From Flavobacterium sp. (lineage in GTDB: Bacteria; Bacteroidota; Bacteroidia; Flavobacteriales; Flavobacteriaceae): a stretch of 9,840 nt of DNA. Below are positions 6,497-9,840 of the stretch, piece by piece. The stretch lies in the NCBI GenBank assembly GCA_030682755.1, contig JAUXNR010000725.1:1-9840 (forward strand). Direction: 5' to 3'. Made by a program: the position numbers and the translations under genes. The first letter of the stretch is position 1, and each line of letters starts with the position of its first letter. A model generated the notes under the pieces. It had not been told where the DNA came from and ran no database searches. It was given only the letters and a program-made list of their open reading frames with translations.

Positions 6497-6608
6497 TAAA
6501 AATTTAAATTTTTGTTATAAATCTTTAAATTCAAAAAAAACATTAACTATATTTCCAAAGAATTTACCACTAAAAAAAGGGATGACTCAGGTCGTCCCTT
6601 TTTGATTT
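6497..6608 (+). ncRNA. Candidate small RNA (or ompA leader with terminator)
   Basis: A promoter-like element (6463-6491) and a strong intrinsic terminator (6571-6605) enclose about 110 nt without any plausible ORF. This is the layout of an independent small RNA gene, ending before the ompA-like pair. The 5' end is inferred from the motif only. The alternatives are an attenuator-like leader of the downstream genes, or an orphan terminator that catches read-through from glutamine synthetase. I do not recognise an RNA family. Confidence 0.3.
6571..6606 (+). terminator. Strong intrinsic terminator not adjacent to a coding gene
   Basis: AAAGGGATGAC pairs with GTCGTCCCTTT (one G-U pair) around the tetraloop TCAG, with extra A-T pairs at the base and a run of T residues after it. 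It lies about 195 nt downstream of the glutamine synthetase stop, beyond that gene's own terminator, and about 55 nt upstream of the next start codon. Confidence 0.85.
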
Positions 6609-6634
6609 TAATAGTATTCAAAATTATTTTTCAT

Positions 6635-6642
6635 TATATTCG
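6635..6642 (+). promoter_or_regulatory. Weak -7-like promoter element for the OmpA-domain gene pair
   Basis: TATATTCG differs at one position from TAnnTTTG and lies 18 nt before the ATG at 6661, downstream of the orphan terminator. No TTG is found at the standard spacing, so the call is tentative. A promoter somewhere in 6607-6660 is expected because the terminator would block upstream transcription. Confidence 0.35.
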
Positions 6643-6660
6643 TTATCTATTAAAAATACC

Positions 6661-7551
6661 ATGCTAATGTTACGAATTCTGCTTTTTATACTTTTCTTCA
6701 ATATTTTACATATAAACAGTCAAGAGCAAACTTCTTTTTATTTTGACAGCAACCAATTTGAATTGAAAAAAGCAGAACTATCTAAATTGAATGATTGGAT
6801 AAAACAAAACAATAAGGTCAAAATAGTAGCAATAAATGGTTATACTGATGATGATGGCTCTGTTGGCTTCAATGATACATTAGCTCAAAAAAGAGTAAAT
6901 TTTATTTTTGAACAGGTTCAAGAAAAAGTGGCTATTCGTTCTGATTTTAAAACCAGAAGTTTCGGAAAATTACACCAACAAAGTGAAGACAAAGCAAAAA
7001 ATAGAAGAGTAACTATTTATTATTTGGAAGAAAAAGATTTAGATAGAGAAGATGAAATTCTCGGAATAAAACCTGTTGAAAAACCAGTAGTCAAAAAGCC
7101 TAAAAGAGTATTTCCTGAAGTTATTCAGATAAAAAATCCAAATGGTAGTGTTTCTGAATACTCCTTAAACAGAGAATTTATGCAACAAATTGATGAAGCC
7201 AAACCGGGCGAAAAATTGAAGTTGGAAAATCTAAATTTTCAACTCAATACGTTTGCAATCGTTAATGAAAGTAGGGGGAAACTCTATGAATTATTGTTAG
7301 TGATGCAACAAAATCCAAAATTGGAAATTAATATTCAAGGACACTTATGTTGCATGCCAACAGATCGAAATAATCTCTCCAACCAACGTGCAAAAGCAAT
7401 TCAGCAATTTTTGATTTATAACGGAATCGACAAATCCAGATTATCTTATCAAGGTTTTGGAAGTTCTCAACCTATTTATGCAATCCCTGAAAAAAATGAA
7501 GAAGAGCGTGCTGCGAACCGAAGAGTTGAAATTGAAATTATAAAAAATTGA
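6661..7551 (+). CDS. Exported protein with two OmpA-like domains (first of tandem pair)
   Basis: This is a predicted periplasmic or cell-envelope protein of 296 residues. A hydrophobic signal peptide covers about residues 1-20 (cleavage near HINS-QEQ). There is no lipobox Cys and no beta-barrel. The first OmpA-like domain (about 24-122) has TDDDG with D63 and R78, spaced 15 residues as in the Asp/Arg pair that binds diaminopimelate of peptidoglycan in OmpA-family domains. A Lys/Pro-rich linker (about 137-155) leads to a second OmpA-like domain (about 190-296). There GHLCC (227-231) replaces the usual GHTD, while the later Arg (R243) and the end motif NRRVEIEI are kept. The second ATG (6667) is also a possible start. 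The stop overlaps the next gene by 4 nt, implying translational coupling. A role in binding peptidoglycan or linking it to the outer membrane is inference; the precise function is unknown. Confidence 0.85.
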   Translation: MLMLRILLFILFFNILHINSQEQTSFYFDSNQFELKKAELSKLNDWIKQNNKVKIVAINGYTDDDGSVGFNDTLAQKRVNFIFEQVQEKVAIRSDFKTRSFGKLHQQSEDKAKNRRVTIYYLEEKDLDREDEILGIKPVEKPVVKKPKRVFPEVIQIKNPNGSVSEYSLNREFMQQIDEAKPGEKLKLENLNFQLNTFAIVNESRGKLYELLLVMQQNPKLEINIQGHLCCMPTDRNNLSNQRAKAIQQFLIYNGIDKSRLSYQGFGSSQPIYAIPEKNEEERAANRRVEIEIIKN

Positions 7552-8381
7552 AACAACTATATTTCATACTATTCTTAAACTTTTTCGGAAACACTATTTC
7601 TGCTCAAGAAAAATTTGAAATATTTTTTGACTTTAATGCTTCAATCCCAAATCAGGTGTCTTTATCATACTTTGAAAAGTGGATGCAGAACAATAAAAAT
7701 GTTGAAATTTTAGAATTACACGGCCATTGTGATAGTGTAGATACCCAAAAATACAATTTAATTTTATCTCAAAGACGAATAAATGAAGTACTTCGAATTT
7801 TAACTGAAAATGAAATTCAAATGCATGAAAGTTTAAAGATGGTGCCTTTTGGCAAAAATTTTAAACAATCAAAAATTCAAGCAGAAAACAGAAAAGTTGT
7901 AGTTTTTTATTCTAACTCAATTTCTGAGAATGAAAATAGTTCAGTGGCTAATTTATCTTTGAGCAACAGAAAACCAATACTTTTTGATGATCCGTTAATT
8001 CCGTTAAGAGAAAAAATAACAAGAGTAAAAAAAGGAGATAGAATTCGATTGGAAGGCATTAATTTTCATTTTAATACATTTCGGGTTGTTAAAGAATCTG
8101 AACCAATATTAGATGAATTGGTTGAAGTAATGAATGAAAATCCTAATTTAAAAATTGAAATTCAAGGTCATATGTGTTGCAACGAAAACACAAAAGAATT
8201 GCAGCTTTCTATACAAAGATCTCGCTTTATTTATCGTTATTTAAACTTAAAAGGTATTGACAAAAAGCGAATTTCCTATAAAGGTTTTGGAACGTCAAAA
8301 CCAATTTTTACCATTCCTGAAAAAAATGAAGAAGAAAGGGCTAAAAACAGACGAGTTGAAATAGAAATAATGGAAAACTAA
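7548..8381 (+). CDS. Exported protein with two OmpA-like domains (second of tandem pair, TTG start)
   Basis: This 277-residue paralogue of the preceding gene has the same plan. A signal peptide covers about 1-19 (ending NTISA-QEK). A first OmpA-like domain (about 23-121) has GHCD with D62 and R77, again 15 apart. After a linker, a second OmpA-like domain (about 170-277) has GHMCC (207-211) and R224. Both proteins end with nearly the same tail (GFG.S.PI..IPEKNEEERA.NRRVEIEI). The only start that gives the signal peptide is TTG at 7548: an in-frame stop lies at 7533-7535, and the first internal ATG would remove the signal. The TTGA overlap with the previous stop suggests termination-reinitiation. 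The pair most likely arose by tandem gene duplication. Function beyond probable peptidoglycan contact is not known. Confidence 0.85.
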   Translation: MKQLYFILFLNFFGNTISAQEKFEIFFDFNASIPNQVSLSYFEKWMQNNKNVEILELHGHCDSVDTQKYNLILSQRRINEVLRILTENEIQMHESLKMVPFGKNFKQSKIQAENRKVVVFYSNSISENENSSVANLSLSNRKPILFDDPLIPLREKITRVKKGDRIRLEGINFHFNTFRVVKESEPILDELVEVMNENPNLKIEIQGHMCCNENTKELQLSIQRSRFIYRYLNLKGIDKKRISYKGFGTSKPIFTIPEKNEEERAKNRRVEIEIMEN

Positions 8382-8407
8382 TTTTCATATTTTCGTCTCT
8401 TTTCCCG

Positions 8408-8438
8408 TTGTCACTTTCTCACATTAAACGTATCTTTG
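8408..8438 (+). promoter_or_regulatory. Bacteroidota-type promoter for the AIR synthase gene
   Basis: TTG (8408-8410), a 20-nt spacer and TATCTTTG (8431-8438) match the -33/-7 consensus at all fixed positions. The motif lies 22 nt before the ATG at 8461, giving a very short leader rich in A and C. It shows the gene is transcribed independently of the ompA-like pair. Confidence 0.75.
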
Positions 8439-8460
8439 CCAAACAACAACACACTTTTTT

Positions 8461-9639
8461 ATGAGTTCTGATACTAGTAATCGTTATAAACTTCGCGGTG
8501 TTTCTGCCGAAAAAGAAGACGTACATAACGCTATTAAAAACATTGACAAAGGCTTGTTTCCTAAAGCTTTTTGTAAAATTATACCTGATTATTTAACGAA
8601 TGATGCAAATTATTGCCTCATCATGCATGCAGATGGTGCGGGAACAAAATCGTCTTTAGCATATGCTTATTGGAAAGAAACAGGAGATATTTCTGTTTGG
8701 AAAGGAATTGCACAAGATGCTTTAATCATGAATATTGATGATTTATTGTGTGTTGGTGCCACAGATAATATTCTGCTTTCTTCAACCATTGGAAGAAATA
8801 AAGATAGAATTCCGGCCGAAGTCATTTCAGCCATAATTAACGGAACAGAAGATTTGATTCAAGAGTTAGATTCTTTTGGTGTAACCATTCATTCAACGGG
8901 TGGAGAAACCGCGGATGTTGGTGATTTGGTTCGAACCATAATAGTAGATTCTACGGTTACTGCACGAATGAAACGTAATCAAGTCATTGATAATGCCAAT
9001 ATAAAACCGGGTGATGTAATTGTTGGTTTGGCGTCTTATGGCCAAGCAACTTATGAAAAAGAATACAATGGCGGAATGGGAAGCAATGGCTTAACTTCTG
9101 CCAGACATGATGTTTTTTCAAAATATTTAGCCGAAAAATATCCTGAAACATATAATGCAGAAGTGCCAAGTGATTTGGTTTATTCAGGTCAAGTGAAGTT
9201 GACAGATGCTGTTGAAAATAGTCCAATTGATGCTGGAAAATTAGTGCTTTCTCCAACAAGAACTTATGCTCCAATTATCAAGAAGATTTTAGAAAAATAC
9301 ACCCCAAATGAAATTCATGGAATGGTGCATTGTAGCGGTGGTGCTCAAACAAAAATCTTACATTTTGTTGATAATTTACATATTATCAAAGATAATTTAT
9401 TTCCAATTCCACCCTTGTTTAAACTTATTCAGGAACAATCAAAAACGGATTGGAAAGAAATGTATCAAGTGTTTAATTGCGGTCACCGAATGGAATTATA
9501 TGTTCCTTCAGAAATCGCAAATGATATTATAGAAATTTCAAAATCATTTAATGTTGATGCTCAAATTGTAGGTAGAGTAGAAGCTTCCGAACATAAAAAA
9601 CTAACTATTACCAGTGAATTTGGTAAATTTGAATACTAA
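8461..9639 (+). CDS. purM: AIR synthase (phosphoribosylformylglycinamidine cyclo-ligase), PurM-type
   Basis: The protein belongs to the PurM/AIR synthase superfamily and is predicted to close the imidazole ring of FGAM with ATP to give aminoimidazole ribotide, step five of purine synthesis, in the cytoplasm. It is 392 residues, longer than the ~345 residues of E. coli PurM, as is usual for the Bacteroidota form. Motifs in order: HADGAGTK (56-63, the DGxGTK nucleotide/Mg segment), MNIDDLLCVGA (90-100), GGETADVGDLV (147-157, equivalent to GGETAEMPG), GGMGSNGLTSAR (204-215), HCSGGAQTKIL (290-300, equivalent to the TGGG segment) and MYQVFNCGHRMEL (334-346). An own promoter lies upstream. Databases often label this subgroup only 'AIR synthase related'. 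The cyclo-ligase role is well supported by motif order, but His replaces the common Val after NCG. Confidence 0.88.
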   Translation: MSSDTSNRYKLRGVSAEKEDVHNAIKNIDKGLFPKAFCKIIPDYLTNDANYCLIMHADGAGTKSSLAYAYWKETGDISVWKGIAQDALIMNIDDLLCVGATDNILLSSTIGRNKDRIPAEVISAIINGTEDLIQELDSFGVTIHSTGGETADVGDLVRTIIVDSTVTARMKRNQVIDNANIKPGDVIVGLASYGQATYEKEYNGGMGSNGLTSARHDVFSKYLAEKYPETYNAEVPSDLVYSGQVKLTDAVENSPIDAGKLVLSPTRTYAPIIKKILEKYTPNEIHGMVHCSGGAQTKILHFVDNLHIIKDNLFPIPPLFKLIQEQSKTDWKEMYQVFNCGHRMELYVPSEIANDIIEISKSFNVDAQIVGRVEASEHKKLTITSEFGKFEY

Positions 9640-9686
9640 TTTTATAACCCGCAATTCATAACTTTCAACCCGCTAACCTTTAAAAT

Positions 9687-9840
9687 ATGGACTTACCAAA
9701 ATTCGTTTTAGCTGACAACACCGATTTTCCTGAAGATATATTTATTATTCATTTAGAGTATCCTCGTTTTATTATCAATTTAAAAGATGATGAAGTTGAA
9801 ATCATTGAAGAAGTTGATGCAGAAGATGAAAAAGAACTCG
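9687..9840 (+). CDS. Hypothetical small acidic protein, 3' truncated by window
   Basis: An ATG at 9687 opens a frame that reaches the window edge without a stop (51 complete codons, beginning MDLPKFVLADNTDFPEDIFI). After a moderately hydrophobic start (IHLEYPRFIINL) the visible part becomes strongly acidic (DDEVEIIEEVDAEDEKEL). There is no signal peptide and no motif I can assign to a family. It starts 47 nt after the AIR synthase stop, on the same strand, and could be co-transcribed; no clear terminator separates them. The coherent protein-like composition and position support a real gene, but the function is unknown. Confidence 0.7.
   Translation, partial: MDLPKFVLADNTDFPEDIFIIHLEYPRFIINLKDDEVEIIEEVDAEDEKEL

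Noticed and set aside
8984..9532. Additional ORFs overlapping the AIR synthase gene in other frames
   Set aside because: Both the minus-strand and the +2-frame candidates fall inside motifs of AIR synthase and encode low-complexity, non-family sequences.
9624..9631. TAAATTTG as a promoter for the 9687 gene
   Set aside because: It matches the -7 consensus but lies inside the end of the AIR synthase gene without a TTG at the proper spacing; such matches are frequent in A/T-rich DNA.

Overview
The window is low-GC, A/T-rich DNA that looks chromosomal and comes from a Bacteroidota member, most likely a Flavobacteriaceae (Flavobacterium-like). The reasons are a type IX secretion (T9SS) C-terminal sorting domain on a secreted amylase, a type III glutamine synthetase, the long Bacteroidota form of AIR synthase, absence of Shine-Dalgarno sequences, and promoters of the TTG-N(17-23)-TAnnTTTG type. 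All recognisable genes are on the + strand.

Layout: (1) 1-1040, the 3' part of a secreted GH13 alpha-amylase with a T9SS sorting domain, closed by a strong terminator at about 1071-1100. (2) 1194-2765, an apparently intact IS3-family insertion sequence. It has 25-bp imperfect inverted repeats, a 3-bp target duplication AGG, an orfA/orfB pair joined by an A_AAA_AAG frameshift site, and a DD(35)E catalytic triad. (3) 2766-3096, a gene-free stretch with an 11-bp periodic repeat. (4) 3097-4032, a CaCA-family Na+/Ca2+ exchanger-type membrane protein. (5) 4186-6375, glutamine synthetase III with a clear promoter and terminator. (6) 6413-6660, an intergenic stretch with an orphan terminator and a possible small RNA. 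(7) 6661-8381, two tandem, paralogous, exported double-OmpA-domain proteins overlapping by 4 nt, the second starting at TTG. (8) 8461-9639, AIR synthase (purM-like) with a consensus promoter. (9) 9687 to the window end, the start of a small acidic protein of unknown function.

The genes are mostly independent transcription units: starch degradation, cation exchange, nitrogen assimilation and purine synthesis. Only the two OmpA-domain genes look like a translationally coupled operon. I see no defence system, CRISPR array, prophage, tRNA or rRNA. The most unusual observations are three. The IS appears to have inserted into a sequence that itself closely matches its own right end (19/21 positions after removing the element). 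The two OmpA-domain proteins keep the peptidoglycan-binding Asp/Arg pair in the N-terminal domain but carry GH(L/M)CC at that place in the C-terminal domain. There is also a promoter-plus-terminator pair without an ORF upstream of the ompA-like pair.
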